The notes below the pieces were generated by a model. It did not search any database, was not told the origin of the DNA, and saw nothing but the letters and a program-made list of their open reading frames with translations. 64,000 nucleotides of DNA, from NCBI GenBank assembly GCA_021772095.1, contig JADYXR010000030.1, forward strand, positions 145,734 to 209,733, in the 5' to 3' direction. The DNA comes from Candidatus Obscuribacter sp. (lineage in GTDB: Bacteria; Cyanobacteriota; Vampirovibrionia; Obscuribacterales; Obscuribacteraceae). The position numbers and the translations under genes are program-made. Numbering within the stretch: the first letter of the stretch is position 1; every line of letters starts with the position of its first letter. Of the stretch, positions 26,081 through 34,718 are shown piece after piece.

Positions 26081-27013
26081 TTGTACAATTATTCGAACTC
26101 GCTGGGAAGACATCACTTGCAAGACGATCATAAATACGATCAGGCAGACAATCAAAAAGACGATCGTTTAGACGATCCGAAAATCGATCAGACGAACGAT
26201 CATCGAGTCGATCAATCAGAAGATCATCTTGTCGATCAAATAAAAGATCATCTTGTAGATCAAACAAGAGATCGTCCAGACGTTCATACAAATGATTCGA
26301 AAGTCGATACGTCAAATTTTTCGACAAGCGCGCGTCCGCGTACCGGCGAAGCGATTCAAAAGTTTTGCCTTCTCATAGTATTGCTATGCACCGTGGCAAT
26401 TACCTCACTAAATGTTCTCCCCGACTTACTCTTGCATGCGCCTGCACAAACGTGGCGCGTTGAAAAGTCCGATGTGATCATCGTGCTGGGCACGCCTGCT
26501 AACAAAAAAGGGAAAGCTGGTCCAACACTACGCGAGCGTGTTTTGAAAGGAGTCGAACTTTTGAAGGATGGCTATGCTCCATACATAATGTTTACCGGTG
26601 CCGCGGCGCACAATGGCTTCGTTGAAGCGGAAGTAATGTCGGACTTAGCCAAAACAAGAGGCGTCGACGAGTCGCAAATTGTTCTGGAACCAGAAGCAAA
26701 AAATACTGCGCAAAATGCGTTTGACTCTGTCGCCATCATGAGAAAGCGCGGGTGGAAATCTGCAATTGTGGTAACGTCGGCGGCTCACATTCGCCGCTCT
26801 AATTTTATTTTTTCGCACTATCCGATCAAATACAGCGTCATCGGTTGCGAAGATCCTCAAGAGCAGTCACTCTACGATCGCCTTGTGTTCGACCAGCGCG
26901 AGAAGTTTTATTTGCTAAATGCACTGATAACGAGACAGCCCTCATCGTGGGATCTCACTGAGAGCCAGGCCGCAGAGTTGAAAAAAATGGAACAAAGTCC
27001 TGAAGATAAATAG
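26081..27013 (+). CDS. YdcF/DUF218-family membrane protein with Asp repeat arm
   Basis: From about residue 97 there is one membrane segment (FCLLIVLLCTVAITSL), then a DUF218/YdcF domain: SDVIIVLGTPANKKGKAGPT, ERVLKGVELLKDGYAPYIMFTG, EPEAKNTAQNAF and VVTSAAHIRRS. DUF218 proteins such as SanA and ElyC are linked to envelope integrity and polysaccharide metabolism. The first 80 residues are a tetrapeptide repeat with Asp at every fourth position, encoded by a 12-bp repeat. There is no ATG before the domain; the frame begins at TTG 26081, and TTG 26117 is an alternative. Confidence 0.75.
   Translation: MYNYSNSLGRHHLQDDHKYDQADNQKDDRLDDPKIDQTNDHRVDQSEDHLVDQIKDHLVDQTRDRPDVHTNDSKVDTSNFSTSARPRTGEAIQKFCLLIVLLCTVAITSLNVLPDLLLHAPAQTWRVEKSDVIIVLGTPANKKGKAGPTLRERVLKGVELLKDGYAPYIMFTGAAAHNGFVEAEVMSDLAKTRGVDESQIVLEPEAKNTAQNAFDSVAIMRKRGWKSAIVVTSAAHIRRSNFIFSHYPIKYSVIGCEDPQEQSLYDRLVFDQREKFYLLNALITRQPSSWDLTESQAAELKKMEQSPEDK
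26126..26273 (+). repeat. 12-bp tandem repeat with GATC at each period
   Basis: GATC occurs at 26126, 26138, 26162, 26174, 26186, 26198, 26210, 26222, 26234, 26246, 26258 and 26270, exactly every 12 bp; only the slot at 26150 has changed (AATC). Flanking bases vary. The repeat is in frame and places Asp at every fourth residue of the DUF218 protein arm. Confidence 0.85.
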
Positions 27014-27086
27014 AGTTGAAAGCAATGCCAACCGGATCATGCGCTGAAATCGTTGCACGCACATAACCTAGTTATCGCGTTTCACT

Positions 27087-28187
27087 TTAGAAAAACTCGA
27101 CAGTGTAGTTTCTTTTCGAGGCGACTGCGCGGAACAGGTCGTCAGGCACGCCTTCAGGTTTTGCAGAATAGAAATCGGTGACGACTTGCACCACTTCGCC
27201 TGGAGTCATCGCGCGTGCATCGCTGAGCGCACCAGCGTCACCATAAGATTCACTCACGCCTAATGGATCGTTGATCGCGAATGGTGGCACTTTTTTGCCT
27301 AGCAATTCAACAAACGCATCGGTGTGCAGAACTCTAGTCATTAAGCCAGGTTTCACGGATATTGTCGGCACTGGATAAGTCACACCAAGCTCGAGCAAAT
27401 CGTCGAGTGCACCCATTCGAAAACGAACCTTGTCGAAATTCAAATCATCCATTCGTTTCAAAAGTGACAGTCCATCGATAAAAGCTTGCTTGCTGTTCCA
27501 AGCCCATTCGAAAACATCCAGAGTTCGATTAGTTCGATCTTTTATGTTCCAGAGAATGTATCCATCATCATGAACAAACGCGCAAATCTGTCGCTCGGGA
27601 TGATTGAGCAGTCGGCGCCATTGCAAGTCCCCTCGCTTGATACTGAGACTGCTTTGTTTGATCCATTCGTCGTGAATTGGTTTCAACGGATCATAGTGAT
27701 CCGGATGAAGGCGTCGATAAGTGGTGGCATCTCCGAGGTCCGGCAACGATCTTATCTCTAGCTCGACCATGTGCTGCAAATCAGTGACTTCGTAGCCCAT
27801 GCGTTTGTAAAAGGGATAAGAAAACGGCCAGAGCGCTGTGAGCGGCACGCGCTTGCGGTGCGACTCGGCGAGCCCGGCAGCTACACACTTTCGAACTAAT
27901 CCGCGCTGACGATGAGCAGGATCAGACGCAACGGCACAGACGCCGGCGCAAGGCACGAGCTGATCGCCAAACCACATTTGGAAGTTTGTAATACCGACTA
28001 TGGTGACAAGATAATCATCGGCATAAGCGCCGATCGCAGTGTCCAGGAAGGAATCGTAAAACATAGACCAGCGGTCGCGGTCGAGAAAACCGAAAGACAG
28101 TGACCATATGTCGATTGCGCGGGACAGATCGCCCGACTGAATTGGTTTGACATCGTAGTCGCTTGTGATTGCCTTGGTCGTGTTCAT
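27087..28187 (-). CDS. Eis-like GNAT N-acetyltransferase
   Basis: The 366-residue product has an N-terminal GNAT domain with the acetyl-CoA loop in SDPAHRQRGLVRKCVAAGL and the following YPFYKRMGYEV, then a second GNAT-like half and a C-terminal sterol-carrier-like region, the three-part plan of Eis-type acetyltransferases. Eis enzymes acetylate amines including aminoglycosides; the substrate here is unknown. ATG 28187 is preferred to an upstream in-frame TTG at 28241, which lacks a ribosome binding site. It is convergent with the DUF218 gene and divergent from folK. Confidence 0.82.
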   Translation of the reverse strand: MNTTKAITSDYDVKPIQSGDLSRAIDIWSLSFGFLDRDRWSMFYDSFLDTAIGAYADDYLVTIVGITNFQMWFGDQLVPCAGVCAVASDPAHRQRGLVRKCVAAGLAESHRKRVPLTALWPFSYPFYKRMGYEVTDLQHMVELEIRSLPDLGDATTYRRLHPDHYDPLKPIHDEWIKQSSLSIKRGDLQWRRLLNHPERQICAFVHDDGYILWNIKDRTNRTLDVFEWAWNSKQAFIDGLSLLKRMDDLNFDKVRFRMGALDDLLELGVTYPVPTISVKPGLMTRVLHTDAFVELLGKKVPPFAINDPLGVSESYGDAGALSDARAMTPGEVVQVVTDFYSAKPEGVPDDLFRAVASKRNYTVEFF

Positions 28188-28389
28188 AGTTGAGCCTATC
28201 GCCTCAGAATCCGCACCAGTCAGGTAAACAAACAAATTCAAGTCAAGGAGTCCATTTTATACCACTCGATAGATATAATTTATCGATGCAACGAAATGAC
28301 AACAGCAGAAATCGTATACTCGATCCTGGCTGTGCAGGCGGTAAGCTGATGATGCGGGGTCAATCAATTTCGGCTCCCAGGGAGATTCG

Positions 28390-28968
28390 GTGACAGAACA
28401 AAGAAAATTCAGAGGCAACCAACGCCGCGTTACTGCATATTTGGGGCTCGGCTCCAATGAAGGCGATCGCGTCGGCTTCATTCAACAAGCTGTCCAGTTT
28501 CTCAAAGACTACCCGCAGATCAAAGTGATCGAATGCTCCAGCTTGTACGAAACGGAGCCGATTGGCGACGAGTACACCGATTGGTTCGTCAACGCCGTTT
28601 TGATTATCGAAACAGAGCTCTCCGGCGAAGAATTATTGGATGTACTCAGAGATATCGAGGCTCGTCTAACCGGCATGAACAGAGCCGATGCAGCGAACGC
28701 TCCGCGCTCTAAGGAAAAACGAGGACGTGTGCGAATCATCGATCTCGACATTTTGTTTTTCGGAAACGAAGTTTTGGAAACCTCTTATCTCCACGTTCCG
28801 CATCCACGCGTCCATCGTAGAGCTTTCGCGCTGGTACCACTGCTTGAGATAGCACCAGATATGGTGCACCCATCTTTGAACAAAACCGTAGCTCAGTTGC
28901 ATGAAGAACTTCCAGAACCAGAACAAGTTCTACTTTATGGCACCAGAAGACCGGATGAAAGACGATGA
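28390..28968 (+). CDS. folK: 6-hydroxymethyl-7,8-dihydropterin pyrophosphokinase
   Basis: The 192-residue protein starts at GTG 28390 and shows the HPPK pattern: YLGLGSNEGDRVGFI, SSLYETEPIG, WFVNAVLIIET, and the signature RVRIIDLDILFFG followed by HVPHPRVHRRAF. The enzyme transfers pyrophosphate from ATP in folate synthesis. Its stop overlaps the acpS start by 4 bp, so the two are translationally coupled. Confidence 0.95.
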   Translation: MTEQRKFRGNQRRVTAYLGLGSNEGDRVGFIQQAVQFLKDYPQIKVIECSSLYETEPIGDEYTDWFVNAVLIIETELSGEELLDVLRDIEARLTGMNRADAANAPRSKEKRGRVRIIDLDILFFGNEVLETSYLHVPHPRVHRRAFALVPLLEIAPDMVHPSLNKTVAQLHEELPEPEQVLLYGTRRPDERR

Positions 28969-29369
28969 ATTTTTCTGCAGAACAACTAGTGAAACCCGGA
29001 CTAAGAGTAGGAGTAGACATTTGCTCCGTCGCGCGCATCACTGATGTATATTCGAAATACGGAGAGAAATTTCTACGCCGCGTGCTCACTGAAGAAGAAA
29101 TTGCGTACGTGAAAAGTTCCGAAAGACATTTGATCACGAGAGTAGCCGCGCGTTTTGCAGCAAAAGAAGCGGCCGTGAAAGTACTTGGCACCGGATGGAT
29201 TGGTGTCGGTTGGCAGGAAGTCGAAGTGAAAAGAAAACCTTCAGGCGAACCGCGACTATATCTCACTGGCCGAGCTGCTGCCCGCGCAGAACAGCTTGGA
29301 TTAACACGTTTTGAACTTAGCATGAGCCACGAGAAAGAATTCGCAGTGGCATTCTTGGTGGCATACTAG
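28965..29369 (+). CDS. acpS: Holo-[acyl-carrier-protein] synthase
   Basis: The 134-residue product has the AcpS motifs VGVDICSVARI with its Mg-binding Asp and ARFAAKEAAVKVLGTG with the catalytic Glu/Lys, and ends in the SMSHEKEFAVAFLV segment. It attaches phosphopantetheine from CoA to acyl carrier protein. It overlaps folK by 4 bp. Confidence 0.94.
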   Translation: MNFSAEQLVKPGLRVGVDICSVARITDVYSKYGEKFLRRVLTEEEIAYVKSSERHLITRVAARFAAKEAAVKVLGTGWIGVGWQEVEVKRKPSGEPRLYLTGRAAARAEQLGLTRFELSMSHEKEFAVAFLVAY

Positions 29370-29393
29370 TTTAAAGCGGATACGATCGACGAC

Positions 29394-29420
29394 CGGTCGA
29401 GCAACGACCGATAGTTTTTA
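29394..29420 (+). terminator. Possible terminator after acpS
   Basis: CGGTCG (29394-29399) pairs with CGACCG (29405-29410) around AGCAA, followed by ATAGTTTTTA. The stem is short, so confidence is moderate. Confidence 0.5.
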
Positions 29421-29469
29421 CCACTTCACACAAATATCACTCTAATCTTATATACGTGGAATAACTGTA

Positions 29470-30171
29470 TTGGAAGAAAGGCTTCCTCTACAGTTTAGGA
29501 CCATGGACGACGTGAAAGACGACGACAAATCAAGCGCAACAACAGAAGGGTCAACCGACGCGAAAGCCGCTCCCGAAGCGAATGGCGCAGACGCTAAAGA
29601 CCTGGCGGAGATTGAGGCACTCGCTTCAGTGTTCGCTGAAACAGCGACTCCATCGACTTCCACGACAAATGGCGAGGCGCCAAAACCGCCTGAGACCAGT
29701 CCACGTGTCGAATCAGCTCCGCCGGCTCCAGCAGGACCATCAGGCGGAATTGCGACTCCAACAAAAGAGGTAGAGCCTGTGCAATCCATTTCAAGACCGC
29801 CAGTAGTAAACGATAAAGAAAGCGAGCTCACGACGTTAAGTGGTCTGATGCTTATCGGCTTAGCGGCTGCAATGTTTTACGTGGGCACCGTGGTCTTCGC
29901 CAAAGACTCTCTGATCTTCTTCGCTGGAATTTTCGTCTACCTGATCGTGGCACCTCCCGGCACATACGCCCAGGGCAAATCTAAAATGGTGAGCTTCACC
30001 AAAGAAGTGGCCATCGCATTCGCGCTCACATTCGTTCTATTTGTAATCTTGAAATCGGCTCTACCAGCCGACGCGGACCAAGCTCAACTCTTCACGGTCG
30101 TACTGGCAGTTCTCGGCATCAAGCTGGTTCACTTCCCGTACTACAACACGAAAAACGAAGAAGACGAATAG
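29470..30171 (+). CDS. Membrane protein with acidic Pro-rich cytoplasmic arm
   Basis: The first 115 residues are acidic and rich in Ala/Pro/Thr/Ser (disordered). Then come three to four hydrophobic helices (LSGLMLIGLAAAMFYVGTVV, LIFFAGIFVYLIVA, VAIAFALTFVLFVIL, LFTVVLAVLGIKLVHF) and a short charged tail. No family is recognised. The start is uncertain: TTG 29470 is the longest, and ATG 29503 is an alternative whose AGGA sits too close to the codon. Confidence 0.6.
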   Translation: MEERLPLQFRTMDDVKDDDKSSATTEGSTDAKAAPEANGADAKDLAEIEALASVFAETATPSTSTTNGEAPKPPETSPRVESAPPAPAGPSGGIATPTKEVEPVQSISRPPVVNDKESELTTLSGLMLIGLAAAMFYVGTVVFAKDSLIFFAGIFVYLIVAPPGTYAQGKSKMVSFTKEVAIAFALTFVLFVILKSALPADADQAQLFTVVLAVLGIKLVHFPYYNTKNEEDE

Positions 30172-30305
30172 CATTTCATTCGACCATTTTAAAAGCAAAA
30201 GCCGATTCATTTATATAAGTGCAGAACATTTTTATGCCGTGGATGCGATGCCGACGCAAACATCCAAGCGATTTTTCTACAGTTTTTTACGGCTCAAAAC
30301 AACGC

Positions 30306-30321
30306 GTCCCTTATAAGGGAC
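30306..30321. repeat. 16-bp perfect palindrome
   Basis: GTCCCTTATAAGGGAC at 30306-30321 is its own reverse complement. It lies between convergent genes, without a strong T-tract on either side, and could be a protein-binding site or a weak bidirectional terminator. Confidence 0.45.
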
Positions 30322-30346
30322 AGCGAAATTTTGACCCAACCGCCGT

Positions 30347-30793
30347 CTAGAGCGAAAGCGCTCCGGACGTCGGACCAGCCGCTGGATCTTCGCCGTCATC
30401 AATCGGGCGACCAATAGCCATGGCGATCATCAGGCACTGATCGACTCGTTCCATCACTTCCTGTGGGAACGAACCAATTTTGCTGACCAACAAAGTTTTC
30501 GGAATCGTGGCGATCACTGTGCAGTCGATGACGCTGTCCAATCGCAAGCCGCCTTGCTTACCTTCGGGCGTTTCCATCTTTACGACTACCTGGGTAGGCT
30601 CGCGCGTGGCTCTAGTGACGTTGCTGGTTAATGGAACGAGCAAGACGTCGTCCAGGCGAGCGTTATTGTAGTCGTTCGAAATAAGCACAGCAGGACGCCG
30701 CTTGGTCTGGGTTTGACCATCGTCGGTGGTGTACGGAAAGGAGACGAGTACAACATCGCCTTTCTTGTACGCTGAAGGTTTTGTTGTGGACAT
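30347..30793 (-). CDS. PemK/MazF-family toxin-like protein
   Basis: The 148-residue product has the MazF/PemK signatures: KKGDVVLVSFPYTTDDGQTQ, KRRPAVLISNDYNN, VLLVPLTSN and the later KTLLVSKIGSFPQEVMERVDQ. Such proteins are mRNA-cleaving endoribonucleases normally paired with a small upstream antitoxin. ATG 30793 is chosen over a TTG one codon earlier. No antitoxin frame was seen on either side. It may be solitary or paired elsewhere; activity is unproven. Confidence 0.82.
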   Translation of the reverse strand: MSTTKPSAYKKGDVVLVSFPYTTDDGQTQTKRRPAVLISNDYNNARLDDVLLVPLTSNVTRATREPTQVVVKMETPEGKQGGLRLDSVIDCTVIATIPKTLLVSKIGSFPQEVMERVDQCLMIAMAIGRPIDDGEDPAAGPTSGALSL

Positions 30794-30896
30794 CAAGGGA
30801 TGGACACTACTAAGTTGAGCGAGGCAGTAAATCCTGCACGCTTAATTGTACCAACCTGAAGCGCACTTTACTAAAGCAAATTCGCCAACCAACACC

Positions 30897-30924
30897 AAAA
30901 GGGTCCCTTGGGAACCCTTTTTCA
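30897..30924. terminator. Bidirectional intrinsic terminator
   Basis: AAAAGGGT pairs with ACCCTTTT around a short inner CCC/GGG stem, flanked by A-tracts and T-tracts, so it can work on both strands. It lies just beyond the stop codon of the small minus-strand gene that ends at 30951. Confidence 0.7.
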
Positions 30925-30950
30925 TTTTGAACACAGAAAACAAACTGGAC

Positions 30951-31148
30951 TTAAACGTCAGCGTAAGCATCTTCCATCAAAGTATCACGGGTTTGCAGGA
31001 GCGCATTACCGCAGAAAGCAACTGCAGTGTTGCGATCGACATTCCAGTTCTCTTTCATGAATTGGAATGCATCAAGCAACCCGGCCTTGAAGGTCATAGG
31101 CTCGGATTTGTTTTCATTGTTGTCGTTGAAGTTTTCAAAATACGACAT
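30951..31148 (-). CDS. Small hypothetical protein (65 aa)
   Basis: The frame beginning MSYFENFNDNNENKSEPMTF has protein-like composition (AGLLDAFQFMKENW) and an intrinsic terminator just after its stop, which supports it over an overlapping plus-strand frame of 189 codons (30846-31415). A GAGAGG lies 12 nt before the ATG, a rather long spacing. An in-frame TTG at 31217 would add 23 residues. No family recognised. Confidence 0.5.
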   Translation of the reverse strand: MSYFENFNDNNENKSEPMTFKAGLLDAFQFMKENWNVDRNTAVAFCGNALLQTRDTLMEDAYADV

Positions 31149-31382
31149 CGGCTGAATGGGCCTCTCAAGAAAATTGGCGAAAGTACTGATTCCCTGGGGA
31201 GTATAACAGGCTTTCAAGAGATAAATCCAGCGTTTTTAATGTTAAAACTCAGATTTAATCTTTTTCGGACTGTTCGGACAGAGTCTCCCGTTCTTGGATA
31301 TACCCATTCGGGAGATTCTAATCACGCTTTTTCGAACTCTTTTATAAGAAAAACGAAATATAGCGCGCGAAATACATGTCAC

Positions 31383-31802
31383 TTAGTTAAAACGGTCAGG
31401 GAAGCGCGTTTTTAAGAAATCGATGGTTCGGGCGGTTCCGCCACCAGGCACGATTATTTCGCTGATGCCCTTGCCCAGCAGCATCTCGCGATCCTCGTCC
31501 GGAATAACGCCGCCGCCAAAAACCAGAATATCGTCGGCGCCTTTGTCTTTGAGAATCGCTACCACCTTCGGCAACAGCGTCATATGCGCTCCGGAAAGAA
31601 TAGAAAGCCCGATGGCGTCTACGTCTTCTTGAATCGCAGTTTCCACGATCTCTTCAGGAGAGCGATGAAGACCGGTATAAACAACTTCCATCCCGGCGTC
31701 CCGAAGTGCCCGCGCGATTACTTTAGCGCCGCGGTCATGCCCATCCAATCCGGGTTTGCCTATCAAAACTCTGAGCTTTCTTTTCGTCATTGTCGTCGTC
31801 AT
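31383..31802 (-). CDS. B12-binding subunit, methylmalonyl-CoA mutase type
   Basis: The 139-residue protein is a stand-alone cobalamin-binding domain with the base-off signature GLDGHDRG (DxHxxG, His as lower axial ligand), then SILSGAHMTLLP and VFGGGVIPDED. This matches the small subunit of methylmalonyl-CoA mutase or a relative such as isobutyryl-CoA or ethylmalonyl-CoA mutase, acting in acyl-CoA carbon rearrangement. The catalytic large subunit is not in the window. A carboxyltransferase of the propionyl-CoA carboxylase type is encoded at 59289-60836. Confidence 0.9.
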   Translation of the reverse strand: MTTTMTKRKLRVLIGKPGLDGHDRGAKVIARALRDAGMEVVYTGLHRSPEEIVETAIQEDVDAIGLSILSGAHMTLLPKVVAILKDKGADDILVFGGGVIPDEDREMLLGKGISEIIVPGGGTARTIDFLKTRFPDRFN

Positions 31803-31878
31803 TCCTGTTCAAATCCTCACAAAGTGAGCTGAGATATCAATCTCGGAGCCGAGAATCTCTCATGTGAAGTATAAAACC

Positions 31879-32592
31879 TCACGCGTTCTTATCTTCAATC
31901 GGCGCTGGCATCTTAGCGGAAATTATCTCAGCCAATTCGTAATAAGGTTTGAGGTCGTACTTATTCAGCAGATAAAACGTCTTTGTCGTTCGCAAAATCG
32001 AGAATTTCAAAAACTTGGGCTGCTCGAACGCCACCAACTGCTCCCAGCCCAGCCGAACTCTCCAGAAGAGCGTGCTGAGCTTAATGCCAGTCGAATCGGT
32101 TTTGACCTTGTTGACTTCAAATATCGCCGGGATCAACATGAAAACATCGATAAATCCGACGACACCGAAAAAGAACAATTCCTTGAGCGGATCCATCGTC
32201 TGGTGCCTTGGCAGCCGTTCGGCGAAACTCATGACTAAGGCGACGTTGAGAATCACCAGCATGAAGCATAGTGGATAGCGCATGAAGTGCTTCCAGGCTG
32301 CGCGTTCAAACTCGTGAGGCAGCTCTGGATCGATAAACGATTTGTATTCTTGCTTCTTGACACCAGCCAGCTTGGCGAGAAACGAGGGATCGGTCTGGTG
32401 CGTGGCGCGTAGTAAATTTGGTGCGTTTGACTCTGCTAGCTGCGGCTCTGCTGGCTGCGCCTCTGCTGGCTGCGGAGCCGCAACCGACTCGTCATCGACA
32501 ACCAACTCGTCCAACGCAGGAATATCATTCTGCTCGCTGGCCGACCCTGGCTGCGCAGGGACTCGCTTTAGCTTTCTCTTGCTTTTCGACAC
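31879..32592 (-). CDS. Membrane protein with bacterial PH-like domain
   Basis: The 237-residue product begins with an 85-residue Pro/Ala/Glu-rich arm, then two hydrophobic segments (about 132-152, YPLCFMLVILNVALVMSF, and 168-190), and ends with a compact domain (STGIKLSTLFWRVRLGWEQL) like bacterial PH domains found after membrane helices. The GTG start at 32592 is the first in frame. It is on the same strand as the B12-domain gene, 77 bp upstream of it. Function unknown. Confidence 0.6.
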   Translation of the reverse strand: MSKSKRKLKRVPAQPGSASEQNDIPALDELVVDDESVAAPQPAEAQPAEPQLAESNAPNLLRATHQTDPSFLAKLAGVKKQEYKSFIDPELPHEFERAAWKHFMRYPLCFMLVILNVALVMSFAERLPRHQTMDPLKELFFFGVVGFIDVFMLIPAIFEVNKVKTDSTGIKLSTLFWRVRLGWEQLVAFEQPKFLKFSILRTTKTFYLLNKYDLKPYYELAEIISAKMPAPIEDKNA

Positions 32593-32799
32593 TTCTTATA
32601 GTCCGTTTCGTTCGCTCAGTACCTTGACTTACTGCGATCACTTCACTTTCGAACGTCTTCTAATCCCGATCTTCAGCATTTTAAGCGGATTTGAGATAGA
32701 AATTGGAAGTCAAAAAAAGGTACAACATCAAGATTATCAGTGATGGGGTCAATTCGTTAGACTCCGTCCAATCCCTCCGCGAATTTCGGTGAAAACGTA

Positions 32800-34440
32800 A
32801 TGTCGAAAAGCAAGCTGGCTGACTATCTCTTCGAGAAAATCAAAAAACACGGTGTCGATTGCACATTCGGAATCCCTGGTGATTTCGTGCTTCCTCTCTA
32901 CGCGGCTCAAGAACGCGCCGAGTTGAAAACCGTGGTTATGACTCACGAACCGTCGGTCGGCTTTGCTGCTGACGCCTACGCGCGACTGCGCGGGTTGGGC
33001 GTCGCGATGGTCACGTACGGTGCCGGCGGGCTCAATATGGTCAATCCGATCGGACTTGCCTACGCCGAAGAATCGCCGGTGCTGGTTTTGAGCGGCTCAC
33101 CCGAGACGCGCTACAGAAGCCAGAAGCCGCATCTGCACCACTGCGTCAAAACCTTTGATACGCAATACAACGTCTTCAGAGAAGTGACCGAATCGCAAGC
33201 GCTACTGACGAGTTCAACGACTGCGCAAGATGAAATCGATCGCGTAATCGACACCACCCTGAGCACATCGCGCCCGGGCTACATTGAGATTCCACGCGAT
33301 ATGGTCAATCACGAAATTCCAATCGAACACAAAGAACGCGCACCAGAACCCGAGCCATCACCGGCGCTTGCCGAAGTAATGAGCGAAGTGATTGAACGGT
33401 TGAAGAATGCCAAACGCCCTGTAGTACTGGCTGGCGTTGAAGTCAGACGCTTTGGTCTGAAAGACAAAATCGTTCAGCTCGTCCAGGCGCTCAATCTGCC
33501 GGTCGTCACTTCGATTCTTGGCAAAGCCTCCTTTCCCGAGAGCCATCCGAATTTTATCGGCAATTATTTCGGTCAGTTCGGCAGCCCAAAACTCAAAGAG
33601 TATGTTGAAGATTCCGACCTGATTCTCTCTCTTGGCACCGTTCTCACCGAGATGGAAACCGCCGGCTTCACCGCCAAGCTTCCTCTGGAAAACCTGATTC
33701 AAGCGACTGCCACGGAAGTAAATATCGGCTACCACACATATCCTGGCGTCCGGCTCAACGACTTCGTCGATTCGCTCATCGAGAAGCTGACCAGCAAAGT
33801 TAAGCCTGCGATGCGCTTCGAGATTCCGGATATCGAACCGGAAATTCTCATACCGCACAAAGGTAAGAAAGATCTGTCAGTAGCAGCGATTATTGAAGAT
33901 TTGAATGAGCTGCTAAACAAACATTATTCAGTCGTGTCAGACGTCGGAGATTGCCTCTACGCCGGGCTGAGCTTGAAAACCGATATCTTCATCGCTCCTG
34001 GTTATTACTCGAGCATGGGATTCGGAGTGCCCGCCGGTATCGGCGCTCAAGTCGCAGAACCAAGACGGCGTTCGGTCATTCTTGTCGGAGACGGCGGTTT
34101 CCAAATGACTGGAATGGAGATGAGCACTGCTTGTAAGCTAGGACTAAACCCTATCATCATCGTCTTCAACAACGCGAGTTACGCAATGCTGCGCTTCATC
34201 GATCAAGATCGGAAGTACTACGATCTGCAACGGTGGGATTATGCCGGCTTGGCCAAAGCAGTTGGCGGCGACGGCGTTCAAGCGACCACGCGCGATGAAT
34301 TTAAACGAGCGCTCACCGATGCAGCCAGCAGCGACAAGATGTTCTTGATCGATGCAGTTATTGAGAAAGATGATATTTCGCCAACGTTGAGAAGACTGAC
34401 TGACCACTTCGGTGCCAAGGTCAAAGCTGCTATCGGCTAG
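32800..34440 (+). CDS. ThDP-dependent 2-oxo-acid decarboxylase (pyruvate/indolepyruvate decarboxylase type)
   Basis: The 546-residue enzyme has the three ThDP-enzyme domains. Glu50 in MTHEPSVGFAADAYAR contacts the thiazolium ring's partner nitrogen; His113-His114 (HLHHC) match the HH motif typical of pyruvate and indolepyruvate decarboxylases; and the Mg-diphosphate motif is VGDGGFQMTGMEM to IIVFNNASY. After NN the sequence is YAMLRFID, where these decarboxylases usually have a catalytic Glu and His (NNxxYxxExxIH); here it is closer to benzoylformate decarboxylase. Substrate is therefore open: pyruvate, indolepyruvate or phenylpyruvate are possible. It is a monocistronic gene. Confidence 0.85.
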   Translation: MSKSKLADYLFEKIKKHGVDCTFGIPGDFVLPLYAAQERAELKTVVMTHEPSVGFAADAYARLRGLGVAMVTYGAGGLNMVNPIGLAYAEESPVLVLSGSPETRYRSQKPHLHHCVKTFDTQYNVFREVTESQALLTSSTTAQDEIDRVIDTTLSTSRPGYIEIPRDMVNHEIPIEHKERAPEPEPSPALAEVMSEVIERLKNAKRPVVLAGVEVRRFGLKDKIVQLVQALNLPVVTSILGKASFPESHPNFIGNYFGQFGSPKLKEYVEDSDLILSLGTVLTEMETAGFTAKLPLENLIQATATEVNIGYHTYPGVRLNDFVDSLIEKLTSKVKPAMRFEIPDIEPEILIPHKGKKDLSVAAIIEDLNELLNKHYSVVSDVGDCLYAGLSLKTDIFIAPGYYSSMGFGVPAGIGAQVAEPRRRSVILVGDGGFQMTGMEMSTACKLGLNPIIIVFNNASYAMLRFIDQDRKYYDLQRWDYAGLAKAVGGDGVQATTRDEFKRALTDAASSDKMFLIDAVIEKDDISPTLRRLTDHFGAKVKAAIG

Positions 34441-34646
34441 ACCGGTTCAGGCTCTACATCCGATTCTACAAATTGAGGCCGCCCTGCTTTAAGTCGCATG
34501 CACTTGAAACACGGCCGTACTTCTTTATCGATCACACACGGCAGGCCACCGAGGCTCTGCAACCAGGGATTGTCGAAGATTCGGGTTTCGAGAACCTGGC
34601 AGACCCACCTGAACGGGTGTGTCCACGAAAACTCAAATCGGTTCAT
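34437..34646 (-). CDS. Small cysteine-containing protein (69 aa)
   Basis: The frame begins MNRFEFSWTHPFRWVCQ and has a CxxC-type cluster later (PCVIDKEVRPCFKCMRLKAG), consistent with a small zinc ribbon. It overlaps the stop of the decarboxylase gene by 4 bp on the other strand. The ribosome binding site is weak. The composition looks protein-like, but the evidence is limited to this. Confidence 0.45.
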   Translation of the reverse strand: MNRFEFSWTHPFRWVCQVLETRIFDNPWLQSLGGLPCVIDKEVRPCFKCMRLKAGRPQFVESDVEPEPV

Positions 34647-34718
34647 GTTGGAATTAGTCCAGGTTGAAAAGCTGTTGGACTGGTACAATCGCGGCAGCCC
34701 ACCGAGATTTCAAAACCA

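Noticed and set aside
26076..26327. 83-codon minus-strand frame with DRLxDR repeats
   Set aside because: GATC is palindromic, so a 12-bp GATC repeat opens both strands. The sense strand leads into a real DUF218 domain; the antisense one does not.
30846..31415. 189-codon plus-strand frame
   Set aside because: It has no family features or ribosome binding site, crosses the bidirectional terminator, and overlaps the small minus-strand gene and the end of the B12-domain gene.
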